DNA of 64,000 nucleotides from Prostheceraeus crozeri (GCA_907163375.1 CAJQUW010016952.1:1-64000), one strand, 5' to 3'. Shown: positions 26,387-36,686, counted from the first letter of the stretch. The notes: generated by a model not told the origin, from the letters alone. Translations and numbers: made by a program.

Positions 26387-26392
26387 AATAAA
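26387..26392 (+). terminator. Polyadenylation signal AATAAA of the host gene
   Basis: AATAAA lies 68 nt after the stop codon of the DUF4806-like gene and is followed by a GT/T-rich stretch, as expected for a eukaryotic 3' end. Confidence 0.6.
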
Positions 26393-26446
26393 GTTAACGT
26401 TACTTGCATCTTGATTATTTTTATGCATTTGAGTTTAAAGGGAAGT

Positions 26447-26620
26447 AAACGCCATCTCCCCTGTGACCTGTAAGGGGTCATAGGAGGGGTGGTTTTTTTT
26501 GGTCAAGTGGTGTTTGGCCCCCGGTGGGCCGCTAGTTTTCCTGCGGAACTGGCCACCGGGGGGCAGCCAGGGGATTGAAGCTAGCGGGCCGCTAGATTTT
26601 TTTTCACCGGGCTATTAATT
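26447..26620. repeat. GC-rich hairpin-bearing repeat
   Basis: In AT-rich surroundings this block has GCCCCCGGTGG (26517-26527) facing CCACCGGGGGGC (26553-26564), giving an 11-bp stem. It also has two copies of GGGCCGCTAG (about 26527 and 26586). Related GGCCCCCGGTG-type words occur at 11745-11765. It is probably part of a dispersed element of unknown family. Confidence 0.35.
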
Positions 26621-26744
26621 ACCATTTTTTTAATTTTGACAGCTCTGTTCGTATTTGCGGTAGATGTTAAATCTTTATTTCCTACATTTCCGTTCAAATT
26701 TCTCGGCCCTACGCCTCTTATGTAACTTTCCCTTGTCGCCTTAA

Positions 26745-26845
26745 TCCAGTCATGGATTCCTTAATAGTAGTGGCCGGGATGGGAAACTTGAAATTAGGGA
26801 AATACGGAAGAAGGGTCACTACCGCTCGCTCGCTAAAGGTGTGGA
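26745..26845 (+). repeat. Dispersed repeat, copy A
   Basis: The stretch from CATGGATTCC through GTGGCCGGGATGGGAAAC to ACGGAAGAAGGGTCACT is matched in inverted orientation at 30775-30870. Copy A is slightly shorter inside. No open frame is preserved between the two copies, so this is a non-coding dispersed repeat or element end. Confidence 0.55.
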
Positions 26846-27974
26846 TGGTAGCACGCAGTTGATATTTGACATGCATAAGTACCTAATCGCCTTTTTTTGT
26901 AATCATGTGCACTGTCTGCCTTGAGAGAACAAGCACATTGTTCGCATCACTACCTTTATATTATCAATACCACGAATATAATAACTAAAAATTCATAGCT
27001 AATAGTTTATTAGCATTAAATGGACCTTCATCTCAAGAGGATAAACGTGTCTAAATTTTGCAGGATCAATTTCAAATTATAATAGCAATACATTCTTTTA
27101 TCCTTGGCTATCGATAAAAATGAAAACAATCAGAATCATAAAAGAAATCGCTTAGTGAATTGAAAAAGTGAATCCAACACAACGGAATTGACAATTGATA
27201 TGTCATACAAAGTTATCTATTATCAGTGTTGTCAACTGACTTTTCAAGAAACTCAGTTAAAACTAGGTTAACCAAGTTTACCAGAAATTAACCAAGTTAA
27301 GTTAAACTCGGTATACTGAGTTTTTCAAAAAAAACTCGGTTATAACTCAGTAAAATAATTCGCTAAAACTCAGTTACATAAAAATCCATGTAAAACTGTC
27401 AGTATATGCATAGGCCGTCTGAATTTGATTCTGAAAAATTGCATGTTATAAGCGCTCCAGTCAATAACTTTTTCATGAAAGTTTGGGCGTATTCACAGGC
27501 AGTTGTAGTCTAAGCATAAAAGCAAAATGATAAGATACGCAATAGGTAGATGAAAAGAGAAAAGTAAAGATGGAAACTTAGAAAATGAAAGCATTATCTT
27601 GCAAGGTTTAAGAACGTAACAAAAGAGCTGATCTAAATTCGCACAAAAATATATGACTAGAATGACTGCTATTATAAAAGTAACCAATGTGTAGACTTTC
27701 TATGGAAGGATGAGTCTTTATGTTTATACAAAAAAGATCTGTTTTAGCAGGCATAAGCCTGCTACAGCCTATATACCTAAGCTAAGCTGTATAGCTTCAA
27801 AGTTGCGGTACATGATTTTGTCTATAATTGAGATCTAAACTTCATTACTTGTTGTAGCTAAGTTACAGCATCTTCCAGTATAAGCAAAATTATCTTGATA
27901 ATATCTAAAAGGGACATTCAGTAATTAATTGGTCAGCTTATCTCAACTTTGGTCTCGCGCATTTTTTACTCATC
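26846..27974. other. AT-rich DNA with a short CTCAGTTAAAACT-type repeat
   Basis: About 27235-27385 holds several degenerate copies of an ACTCAGTTAAAACT-like word on both strands. Otherwise I see nothing. An open frame on the minus strand at 27493-27687 is hydrophobic and unsupported. Confidence 0.4.
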
Positions 27975-28055
27975 CCTGCCCAACCCAAGGCACGAAGCCA
28001 TGCTAGAAGCTAGGGATAGGACAGCGCGGCCGTTAGCCAACTGAGCTATCCCACC
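27965..28055 (-). repeat. tRNA-derived SINE-like sequence
   Basis: Read on the minus strand it begins GGTGGGATAGCTCAGTTGG, an excellent RNA polymerase III A box in a tRNA 5' half. About 45 nt later comes GGCTTCGTGCC, a weak B-box-like word. A cloverleaf with a proper T arm is not obvious, so a tRNA-derived SINE or tRNA relic is more likely than a functional tRNA gene. A second sequence with the same two landmarks lies at 50645-50706. Confidence 0.5.
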
Positions 28056-29117
28056 ACCCAGTATGAACAATACACAAGCTAAAATAATCCTACGGAATGC
28101 ACCAATGTAAATGAAGATGCTTTAAAAAATAAATTAGACATAAAATAATTCGACAAAACCATTTTCTATTCTTCTTCTATTTCCTACCATAGCAGTTCCT
28201 AAAATCCTTATTCATGCATCCAAGTGATTACATTTGCATCACTGCTATAACAGTTTATCAGAGAAGCGGTTTTTCTTTATATTTAGACTACGAAGCAAGC
28301 ATAATATCATATAGAAAAACAATACAAAATATCACGCATTAGTATTACTTTGAACTGTGACATAAATCATCAATTACGCTTCCATGATAATGTGATCGAA
28401 GCAAGAGCACATTTATCACAACAAATACCTTCAAAAAACAAAAGCCGGATCGAACAAATAAGGGAAGTTCAGAAGAAAGTTTTATTGTCGCAACATGACA
28501 GATGCCTCCAATAATTCCAACTTAAATGAACCTCTTCGAGCTTCGGAAGATGCCACAGACACAGACACATCCTCATATTCATTGCATTACTTTTGTTGTA
28601 GGCCTATGTGCAAAAATATATTTAATTCATGTCTAGAAATTTTTTTTAAAACATTTTATGCGGTAGGTAAATTGTGACAAGCTTCACAAAATTAAGTTTA
28701 TGTAACCTAAATATTTATAACCAGCGAACTCATTTCGCCTTGTTCGAATATTACCTTGTTGCTGTTTTCTTGAATTGTTAGAATACTCGCGTTCAATAAT
28801 GAAGTCGTCGTTTCTAAAACGTTTGAAGCACAAAAAAGCATTCTTTGCTTTATCCCGCGTGAATCCGTCATCTTGATGACGTACTCTTCCGTACAATTCA
28901 TCAAAAATCTTTCGAAGTTTATGAAGTTGAAGAGAAACTCCAGGAGACTGATGTCGCAGAACACTTTTATAAAAAAATTGCAATTCGGAGCTGAGCACAG
29001 TTAGGTGTCGTCAAGCCTTCACATACGCGAAGTATAAAATGTGACTAAGGAAAGGAAGGCATGTAAACGTATATCTTATCGACTTTTCGTCTTATTTTTC
29101 TGTGCTCATGTTATGTT
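28056..29117. other. No recognised gene
   Basis: AT-rich sequence. Overlapping open frames on the minus strand at 28684-28998 (104 and 85 codons) match nothing I recognise and have no splice or promoter support. Confidence 0.4.
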
Positions 29118-30488
29118 ATGTTTCATGTTATGTCTTATTTTTCGTCGAAGGGCTGTGGAGGCCCTGACGGTATCCCTTTTTGGGTCTTTAAAAACAATTC
29201 TTTGTTCATATCGCACGTGATTGCACATATTTTCAACAATTGTCTAAAAACCGGCATGTTCCCAACTATTTTCAAGTATGCCGATGTTGTTCCTATTCCA
29301 AAAGTTGCAAAGCCCTCCTCTCCATCTGAATTTCGTCCAATATCTATGTTACCCGTTTTATCAAAGATCTTAGAGAAAATTGTTGTTTCCCATTGGATTT
29401 TGCCTCATGTGTCACCCAAACTTTCTCCAACACAGTTTGCATACGTTCCCGGAACTGGTAAAGGGACGACAAATGCATTGATTTTGATTAATCATATGAT
29501 TCTAAGCTTTTTAGATAAAAAGTCCGGTGCTGTACGTCTACTCGCAGCTGATTTTTCAAAAGCTTTTGACAGACTTACTTTTAACTCGATTGTCGCCGCT
29601 CTTGTTAAATTTTGTCTGCCACGTCAGGCCATTGCTCTACTGTGTAATTTTTTGTGTGACCGCAAGCAGCGTGTTCGCTTTAATGGCAATGTGTCGGATT
29701 GGTCACCAATCATGAGTGGTGTTCCACAAGGAAGTGTTTTGGGACCAATTTTGTTTTCTTTAGTGATCGATTCTTATTCGCCTGTGTGTGACAACTCGAC
29801 ATGTATTATGTTTGCTGATGATGTTACAATACTCCATTTTATCCGCTCAGAGTGTGATGATTTTTTGCAGTGTGAATGGACACACCTCGAGACTTGGTCT
29901 GAATCAGTTGGCCTCAGCTTGAATCGTGAAAAGAGCTGTGTCATGAACTATGTCACTAAGAGGTCCTTGAATATCGTCAGTGTTCAGACGAATGATGGGG
30001 CCTCTTTGTCTACAGTGTCTTCCCTACGCTTGCTTGGTGTTACGGTCTCTTCCGATTTCTCCTGGAACCTGCATATAAATGACATAGTAAATAAATGTTA
30101 TGAAAGATTTTTCATCTTGCGAAATTTAAGACGAGCTGGTTGTCCTTCGTCCATTGTACATAAATGCTACGTTGCTTTTGTACGCTCCGTTTTATTGTAC
30201 AGTTTTCCTGGTTTTTGTAACGTACCTCAATATTTGCTTCACAAAATTTTACGCGTAGAACGAAGAGCAGCGAAGTATTTTTCTGATTATGAGTTTTGTA
30301 CCTTTGAAGATGCCACTAATCGTATTTGTAACAGACTGTTTGACAACATCGTAAAGTCGTGTGACCATCCACTTCGTGTTATGTTTGAAGAAAGATTCCC
30401 GACGTCGCGCAATACTTGTGTATTAAGAGCACCCTTTGCGAAGACAAGCAGATATTTGAACTCTTTTATTCGCTATGGACGTTTTTAA
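29118..30488 (+). CDS. LINE reverse transcriptase (partial, N-terminus missing)
   Basis: The enzyme copies LINE RNA into DNA at a nicked chromosomal target. The 456-codon frame shows the non-LTR RT order: GPDGIP near residue 15 (homology begins about residue 10), RPIS at 73-76, ADFSKAFD at 144-151 (motif A aspartates), GVPQGSVLGP at 201-210 and FADD at 232-235 (catalytic motif C). A CR1/Jockey-like thumb and C-terminal region ends in VERRAAKYFS. The first methionines are probably not the native start, because homology opens mid-domain. The endonuclease is absent. Confident as a LINE RT; the exact clade is uncertain. Confidence 0.85.
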   Translation: MFHVMSYFSSKGCGGPDGIPFWVFKNNSLFISHVIAHIFNNCLKTGMFPTIFKYADVVPIPKVAKPSSPSEFRPISMLPVLSKILEKIVVSHWILPHVSPKLSPTQFAYVPGTGKGTTNALILINHMILSFLDKKSGAVRLLAADFSKAFDRLTFNSIVAALVKFCLPRQAIALLCNFLCDRKQRVRFNGNVSDWSPIMSGVPQGSVLGPILFSLVIDSYSPVCDNSTCIMFADDVTILHFIRSECDDFLQCEWTHLETWSESVGLSLNREKSCVMNYVTKRSLNIVSVQTNDGASLSTVSSLRLLGVTVSSDFSWNLHINDIVNKCYERFFILRNLRRAGCPSSIVHKCYVAFVRSVLLYSFPGFCNVPQYLLHKILRVERRAAKYFSDYEFCTFEDATNRICNRLFDNIVKSCDHPLRVMFEERFPTSRNTCVLRAPFAKTSRYLNSFIRYGRF

Positions 30489-30577
30489 TTGTTAATTGTC
30501 TTGATTATGCTATGTAATGATTTCACCGCACTTGTGAAACAATAAAGAGCCTATTCTATTCTATTCTATTCTATTAT
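29118..30577 (+). mobile_element. 5'-truncated LINE (CR1/Jockey-type)
   Basis: A reverse transcriptase frame is followed by a short 3' UTR, AATAAA at 30541-30546, and a (CTATT)n tail at 30552-30577, as in CR1/Jockey-like non-LTR retrotransposons. No apurinic endonuclease domain precedes the RT, so the copy is 5'-truncated close to 29140. I could not identify target-site duplications. The RT frame is open over its whole length, which suggests a fairly recent insertion. Confidence 0.8.
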
Positions 30578-31140
<563 letters not shown>

Positions 31141-31385
31141 AGTTTCTTCAATCCCTTGCCCCCTCCCTGACCAACTTTTCATTGTATAACTAAACTCTCA
31201 TCCCTTGACCACCCGCACGCATTTTCTTTAGATGACCAACCACTTCCCTCATAGTTAATTTCATTTGTCAATTTGTTAACCCACTCGCATTTGGTAAATG
31301 TAAATTTTTATGTCATTCTCATTGCATCAATTTTCGCTGGACTGAAGAAGTCAAAAACGAAATCCGGATATCCAGCACAACTTTA

Positions 31386-31392
31386 GTGGGGG

Positions 31393-31432
<40 letters not shown>

Positions 31433-31592
31433 ATTATTTAGCATTTTTTACCACGGGGGGGGTTGTTGTAGGAAAGTCAGAGTGAGTGGCTGGGGGGGAG
31501 GGGGGGGGGGTGGGGGGGGGGAGGGTGGGGGAGTAAGGGGGGGGATTTCACGGTCTCCCTCTCTCTCTCCCCCTCTCTCTCTCTCTCATTCT
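31386..31592. repeat. Poly-G and CT-rich low-complexity block
   Basis: Long G homopolymers (about 31396-31430 and 31495-31545) interrupted by short words, then CTCTCTCCCC runs. It forms the left edge of the first Penelope-like element. Runs of this kind are prone to sequencing and assembly error. Confidence 0.85.
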
Positions 31593-33250
31593 ATGAAAGC
31601 TAAATTGTCACGTTTTTTACGTTACTTGTACGACACCCACTTTCTTACAAAGCCTGAGATGCTAGCTCTTATGCCTCCTACAGACCCTTGTATTCGGATG
31701 TTTTATATACTGCCGAAGATTCATAAAAATGAATGGCCTACAACCGCTATGCCTCCGGGGCGACCTATAGTCTCGGACGTGAATAGTGTCTCCAGAAGGT
31801 GCTCTTCAATGATTGACTACTTTTTAGCCCCTATTGTTAAAAATGTGCTCAACTTACATCCGCGACTCTCTGCATTTAATTGCTACTCTACTCTAAGAAC
31901 TTTGTCTATTCCGGATAACGCGATCTTATTCACCCTAGATATTCGATCGTTGTACACAAAATATCCCTACAAATGAGGGTGGTTTGTCAACGCTGTTAGC
32001 AAAGCTTTCCGAAGACATAAAGATGACAAACGCGAAACGGCGTAAAATTTAGTCCGATTTAACTATTTTGTCCATGCTTAAACTTTTGCTCAACCACAAT
32101 GATTTTATGTATGGTGATGACATAGAAGCCCGAGACAAGAACTTTCTGCAAACCAAGGGCGTTTCCATGGGTAGTGCATTCGGAGCTTCCTATGCCAACA
32201 TATTTTTAAATGAGTGGGAAAGCAATTTTTGAACTTCCAAAGCACCCATTATTTTGGGTTAGATATATTGATGACGTTTTTGGCGTTTGGACTTATACTG
32301 AAAGCGAACTTTTGACTTTTGTCGACTTTGTAAATAGTTTTCATCCGTCCATTTCTGTAACTTTTTTCTTCTACACTATTCGCCTGTCAGTATTCGTTTT
32401 CTTGATTTGAATTTGTATATTTGTAATAATTTAATTTATCATAGCATTCGGGTTTTAAGCCAACTGATACTTTCAGCATACTGCAGCCTGACTCTTACCA
32501 TCCTCCCCATGTTTTAAAAATTTGTTATCGGGTGAGGTGTACCGTTGGGTCACTAGAAGCTCTACTTACCGTGATTTCAAAGCCACTAAGCGTTTACTAT
32601 TTCCACACTGGCGTCGAGAAGGCTACACACGCAGCCAAATTAGGAACGCTGAAAGAAAGATTTTTAAACTTACTTCAATACACCCCAGCAACTGGAACAC
32701 TGGCTTTTTTCCTTGTACAGATTCCTTTAACTGTATATGTGTTTTTAGTAGGAAAACTTACTTTGTGGGTTGTAAGAAAGATTTTTATCCTCTTTTACAT
32801 TTTCTTAATTGTAAAGTTGTTGGTGTAATTTACTTGATAGAGTGCAAGAAGTGTGACAAGATGTACGTGGGCCAAACCTCTAGAAATTTACAAGCACGCA
32901 TTTCCGAACATGTTAATGACATTCTGTCCAATAATCAAACATCTGTGGCTGAACATTTCAATGCAGACTGCTCCATCGCTGACTTCTTCTTCACAGCTGT
33001 CGAACAATGTGACAATGAATACAAAAGAGTACAGAAAGAAACAATGTGGATACGACGGCTCGATACGCTTAGACCCAAAGGCATGAACATTCTAACATGT
33101 ATTGATCGCCCTGTCAATTTGATTGTTCCATACAGTGACTGTAGTCAAAGAGTGTTAAGCTTGTGTAGAAAATTGCTGCCTGACTGTAAGATCCGAGGTT
33201 CCTTCAAAGCACAACGCAATCTACGTTCTATCTTGAATTGTAATCGCTAA
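31593..33250 (+). mobile_element. Penelope-like element 1 (RT plus GIY-YIG), degraded
   Basis: Penelope-like elements encode an RT followed by a GIY-YIG endonuclease that nicks the target. Here the 5' end is lost at a poly-G/CT block. RT landmarks in order are LPKIHK with MPPGRPIVSD (about 31708-31780), FTLDIRSLYT (31930-31960), GVSMGSAFGASYANIF (32159-32206) and YIDDVF (32262-32280). After a spacer the endonuclease appears in the last 242-codon frame (32522-33250): a cysteine-containing linker, then GVIYLIECKKC, MYVGQTSRNLQARISEH and a downstream glutamate-rich helix. The coding region is broken into several frames. The endonuclease part is the best kept. Confidence 0.8.
32522..33250 (+). 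CDS. GIY-YIG endonuclease end of Penelope-like element 1
   Basis: A 242-codon open frame with no start of its own that I trust. Residues about 1-50 are the RT thumb or linker. Cysteines at about 64-91 form a Cys-rich linker typical of this junction. GVIYLIECKKCDKMYVGQTS, at about 100-119, is the GIY-YIG core, with the conserved arginine in NLQARISEH and a following Asn/His-rich loop. Its role is target nicking for retrotransposition. It ends at TAA next to an A/T-rich 3' region. Confidence 0.8.
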   Translation: MLSGEVYRWVTRSSTYRDFKATKRLLFPHWRREGYTRSQIRNAERKIFKLTSIHPSNWNTGFFPCTDSFNCICVFSRKTYFVGCKKDFYPLLHFLNCKVVGVIYLIECKKCDKMYVGQTSRNLQARISEHVNDILSNNQTSVAEHFNADCSIADFFFTAVEQCDNEYKRVQKETMWIRRLDTLRPKGMNILTCIDRPVNLIVPYSDCSQRVLSLCRKLLPDCKIRGSFKAQRNLRSILNCNR

Positions 33251-33446
33251 AATGTATAAAATGCAAGCAATCTATTGTCAGCTTGCTGCTTCTGTATAAT
33301 TCGGAGTTGATAAAGTATTTTCACGAAACCGGTCCTCCAAACTACAGTGGTTTTCATTTTAAATTCGTTCTTGGAAATTGGGCAGGTGTGCGCGGCACCT
33401 GTAAGGATTTATCCTTGCATCTCTCTACATTCTCTCTCTCTCTCCA
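33251..33446. other. 3' flank of Penelope-like element 1
   Basis: Non-coding, with a GATAAAGTATTTTCACGAAAC stretch at 33308-33328 and a short CT run at 33429-33443. The next element starts immediately afterwards. Confidence 0.4.
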
Positions 33447-36400
33447 TATGGCAACCTTTTAAACGACACGAACCAAGACAACCGGCAAGGCTCTGTCGCT
33501 TCCCCTGATCCACTCAGACAACGCAAGCGACTCCCTACTTCTCCAGTCATTTCAACTTCCCAATTAGATCTCTTTGGAACACCTATTGCTACCCCTCCTA
33601 AATCTGCAAGAAAATCGCAAATACAACAGCGGTTCGCACTTGATCTTCAGAAGAACGTAATCTGCGGCGATTTGAACATTGCAAACTTCATCCACGACGA
33701 TAGGGGAAGGTCGTATAATAACGCCAGTCGTTTAATAACGCCATCTCCAGTTACTGCTTCCACGTGTTTCACCGCGTCAATCTAATTGGTGCTATAGATA
33801 GCAATGACATCGAGCATATCACCCATGCAGTAGGAGTGTTGCAGCAGACTTCATCACATCGTGACAAGACGGAACTCATTATTCGCAAGCAGTGATATAT
33901 CGAGGTAAGTTTGGGACTGCAATCTTTTCCCATAGATGTAGTGTGGATAATTTGATTTCATATGCGTCGATAGTTTTATACAAGCATGATCTTCTGAAAT
34001 TCTAAGGTTAATTTATCTGACATTGATATCATGAATAATGTTTTGTCACTTAAATTTCATTTTCATTAATCGGGTAATAGCGCCAAGTGGTTGGCGTTAT
34101 TACCCGATTCTGAATATGCTTCTACATTCATAAGCATTTTTAAGATTAGGTGTTCATATGATGACACAACTATTTCAAGTGATCAGTGATATGTTTAATA
34201 AGTTATTTATGTTGTGTTTTCTATGTTTCAGGTGAGATGCCGTCTCGCTACAAAAGGAAAACCGATCATCGATCGACATGGACTGAGGATAGTTTACGAA
34301 ATGCGATTTTGGCTGTAAGGAATGGAAAGAGCGTAAACAAATCAGCTACTGAGTACGAATTCCACGTCGTACATTAAGAGACCGGTTGAAAAATCAAAAT
34401 TTTAGCGGACCTTCTCCTGGAGTTCACTGCATATTCACAATAGAACAAGAAAAAGAGATAGCTGATTATGCATTACTATTGAGCAACTTGTATTATGGTA
34501 TTTCACGAGAGGATTTGTGTTCGCTGGCGTACGAATACGCAGTAAGAAATGACATCACCAACAACTTTAGTAAAACCAAAGGTGTTGCGGGAAAGGACTG
34601 GTATTATGGATTCATGGAAAGAAATCCCAAAATTTCGCTCCGTAAACCGGAAGGAACAAGCTTGAATCGAGTGATCGCTTTTAACAGAACTGCAGTTGAT
34701 AAATTTTTTAGTAACCTTATTTCAATTCAGGAAGATCATCACATTGACGCCAAACGAATTTATAATATGGACGAGACAGGTATTTCCAACGTGCAGAGGC
34801 CTCAAAAGATTTTGGCCACCAAAGGGCAGCATCAGGTCGGCAAAGTTATAAGTTATGAACGTGGCCAGACAACGACAGTGATATGCTGTGTCAGTGCCGT
34901 CGGTCACTATATCCCTCCATTTTTCATTTATGCTAGAGCTCGAATGAATCCTGTGCTAATGAATGGAGCTCCACCTGGATCAATGGGAAAAGTTTCGGCT
35001 TCTGGTTGGACAAACAAAGAACTATTCCTTTGTTGGATCGATCACTTTGTTGAATGTACGAATTGTTCCAAAGACAGCAAGGTTATTTTGATTCTGGACA
35101 ATCATGAAAGCCACATTGGCTTAGAAGCATATAATCGTTGCAGGGATAACGGCATCATTGTATTAACAATACCACCACATACGTCTCACAAACTGCAGCC
35201 GTTGGATTTATCCATTTTCGGTCCACTAAAGACGGCTTTTTATAGACAGTGTGATTGGTTCATGAAGCAAAATCCTGGGAGACGAATAATGCAATACGAA
35301 ATAGTGAGTTTATTCCACCAAGCATGGAAAAAAATGCGCCTCAATTGAAAAGGCAGAAAATGGCTTTTGATCATCAGGGATCTTTCCATTAAATCCAGAT
35401 GTATTTTCGGATGAGGATTTCATTGCGATTGATCATCTGAAACCGCCTTCAGTAGCGCCATCCGCGTCTCTTCATCGATCACCGACTGTATCTCGTCATC
35501 GCTCGCCGACTGTGTCTCGTCATCGTTCGCCAACTGTGTCTCGTCATCGTTCGGCATCTGTGTCTCGTCATCGTTCGCCATCTGTGTCTCGTCATCGTTC
35601 GCCGACTGTGTCTCGTCATCGTTCGCCGACTGTTTCTAATCAACTTTATGATGATAAAATGAATACATCGGGAACAAGCGTATCTCTCCAGCGAATTTGG
35701 CCTCTGCCTGAACACGAAAATTCGAAGCAGCGCAAGCGGAAGCGCGGTGAATCAATTATTTTTACTTCCTCACCTCAGAAACTTTTATTGATGGAACAGT
35801 GCAGAAAAACTGAGTCAACCAAACAACCTCAGGTGAAAAAGAAGATGCGAGTCGTGAGAGACAAAAAACGCGAAACTAAAGAAAAACAATTAGATTATTT
35901 TTGTCTTTTCTGCGACGAGGCCTACACTGATCCACCTGATGAGGATTGGATAATGCCATAAATGGTCGCATGAGTCATGTACTGATTATGATAAAAGGAA
36001 TATCGATGATTACTGTTGTGATCATTGTCCAATGAACATAGAAATTTAGATTTACGATACTTGGCGTAATTACCCGCCAAAGAATTTATTTGAAAAAAAT
36101 TAAAGGTTTTGTAATTTTTACTATAGTCTTGTATAACTTTGTTTTTATAATACAATTGGTACCCCTTGGTGAAGTACAATGTATAATTGTTACTCAGTCT
36201 GTTTTTCATCCTAAATAAACTGTTAATTGCATCAGTAGAGGACTTTTTCCTTAGCATGGCGCAATTACCCGACCTTCCCCTACCTATGTCTTCGCACACA
36301 ACAAAGGCAAACTCTCCATCCTCCGTGAATCTCTCAAAGCCGTCAGTCAGACCTACATCAAAGTAGAAAAATTCATAATTGTCATCAGTGCCAAAGACAG

Positions 36401-36686
36401 ATCAAACAAATTAACCTCAAACCGCATAGCTATCCAAGGCATCCTCAAAGAATCAGAGAGACTTTTTCCCAATGCCAAGCGGTTTGTCCACTTAGCAGGC
36501 ATCGCATTAAGCTACTCCGAAGAGGAGAAATCCAACTGCCAAGAGCTGAACAATTACATCATCAACAAAGCACCCTCGTCATGCTTGCATATTCCTGCAC
36601 AGCTCGACTTTGCCGTTGCTGGCCACGATTGGAGCCCCGCCACCACTGAAAACACTTACAGAACCATAGCAAATTATTTAAACTAA
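33447..36686 (+). CDS. SGNH-hydrolase-like ORF1 of Penelope-like element 2 (interrupted)
   Basis: The frame runs 33447-33702 and, with the pogo element and one copy of its TA duplication left out, continues at 36283-36686. The junction keeps frame (HDD then TYVFAHNKG). The order recalls SGNH/GDSL hydrolases: CGDLN early (block I, where a serine would normally follow GD), FIIVISAKDRSN (block III, VxxGxND-like), LAGIALSY (block IV-like) and AGHDWSPATTENTYRTI (block V, DxxHW-like). The usual nucleophile serine is not visible, so it may be a catalytically dead fold or a diverged copy. The upstream part is proline/serine-rich. The start codon was not found; the frame is open back to a CT tract. 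The SGNH assignment is inference from motif order. Confidence 0.45.
34070..34107. promoter_or_regulatory. Inverted pair of pogo terminal-repeat motifs
   Basis: CGGGTAATAGCGCCA and TTGGCGTTATTACCCGA face each other across a short spacer, upstream of the transposase. They match the right terminal repeat (GGGTAATTGCGCCA). This is a likely transposase binding site, possibly autoregulatory. Confidence 0.5.
34237..36049 (+). CDS. pogo-like transposase with C-terminal PHD-like finger
   Basis: This is the cut-and-paste transposase of the surrounding element. From the ATG at 34237, an N-terminal psq-type helix-turn-helix (STWTEDSLRNAI, NKSATEY) leads to a CENP-B-like DNA-binding region. The 34386-35348 frame holds the DDE/D core: YNMDETGIS (D129 of that frame), ILILDNHESH (D238) and HKLQPLDLSIFGPLK (D274), a DD35D spacing. 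Then come seven 24-bp repeats encoding VSRHRSPT (35468-35634), a KRKRGE basic stretch, and FCLFCDEAY with DEDWI and YCCDHC motifs of a PHD-like zinc finger. The frame shifts near 34370, near 35340 and near 35958, so this copy is not intact. An AG precedes the ATG (TTTCAGGTGAG), so a 5' UTR intron is possible. Confidence 0.85.
35468..35634 (+). repeat. 24-bp tandem repeat, about seven copies
   Basis: The unit TCTCGTCATCGTTCGCCGAC plus TGTG is repeated six times almost exactly, preceded by one degenerate copy. It lies in frame in the pogo transposase and encodes VSRHRSPT. An arginine/serine repeat of this kind may have expanded by slippage. Confidence 0.9.
36677..36683 (+). promoter_or_regulatory. 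Candidate -1 ribosomal frameshift heptamer TTTAAAC
   Basis: In the ORF1 frame the codons are TAT TTA AAC TAA, so TTTAAAC has the X XXY YYZ register and is followed at once by the stop. U_UUA_AAC is a well-known efficient -1 slippery sequence. In the -1 frame translation continues with CTA AAC TCC into the RT ORF. Whether a stimulatory RNA structure follows is not established here. Confidence 0.45.

Larger units (their letters stand above)
33703..36280 (+). mobile_element. pogo/Tigger-type DNA transposon, 2578 bp, TA duplication
   Basis: TA target duplications lie at 33701-33702 and 36281-36282. The terminal inverted repeats start GGGGAAGGTCG on both ends (11 bp perfect) and continue imperfectly (TATAATAACGCCA against GGTAATTGCGCCA). 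The same AATAACGCCA core recurs inside the element: at 33735-33746, as an inverted pair at 34071-34107, and at 36061-36076 just past the transposase stop. The element inserted into the SGNH-like ORF1 of a Penelope-like element, so it is the younger of the two. Confidence 0.9.

Noticed and set aside
27965-28055. Functional tRNA gene
   Set aside because: The A box is good, but the T arm and B box are poor and the cloverleaf does not close.
31386-31560. Gly-rich protein start (GGGGG) before the first Penelope RT
   Set aside because: It is poly-G sequence, not a native N-terminus.
33300-33345. Hammerhead-ribozyme-like stretch (GTTGATAAAG ... CACGAAAC) after Penelope element 1
   Set aside because: Penelope elements often carry hammerheads, but the invariant CTGATGA core is not present and I could not draw the three stems.
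35479-35715. Minus-strand Arg/Thr repeat protein
   Set aside because: Antisense reading of the 24-bp repeat in the pogo transposase.
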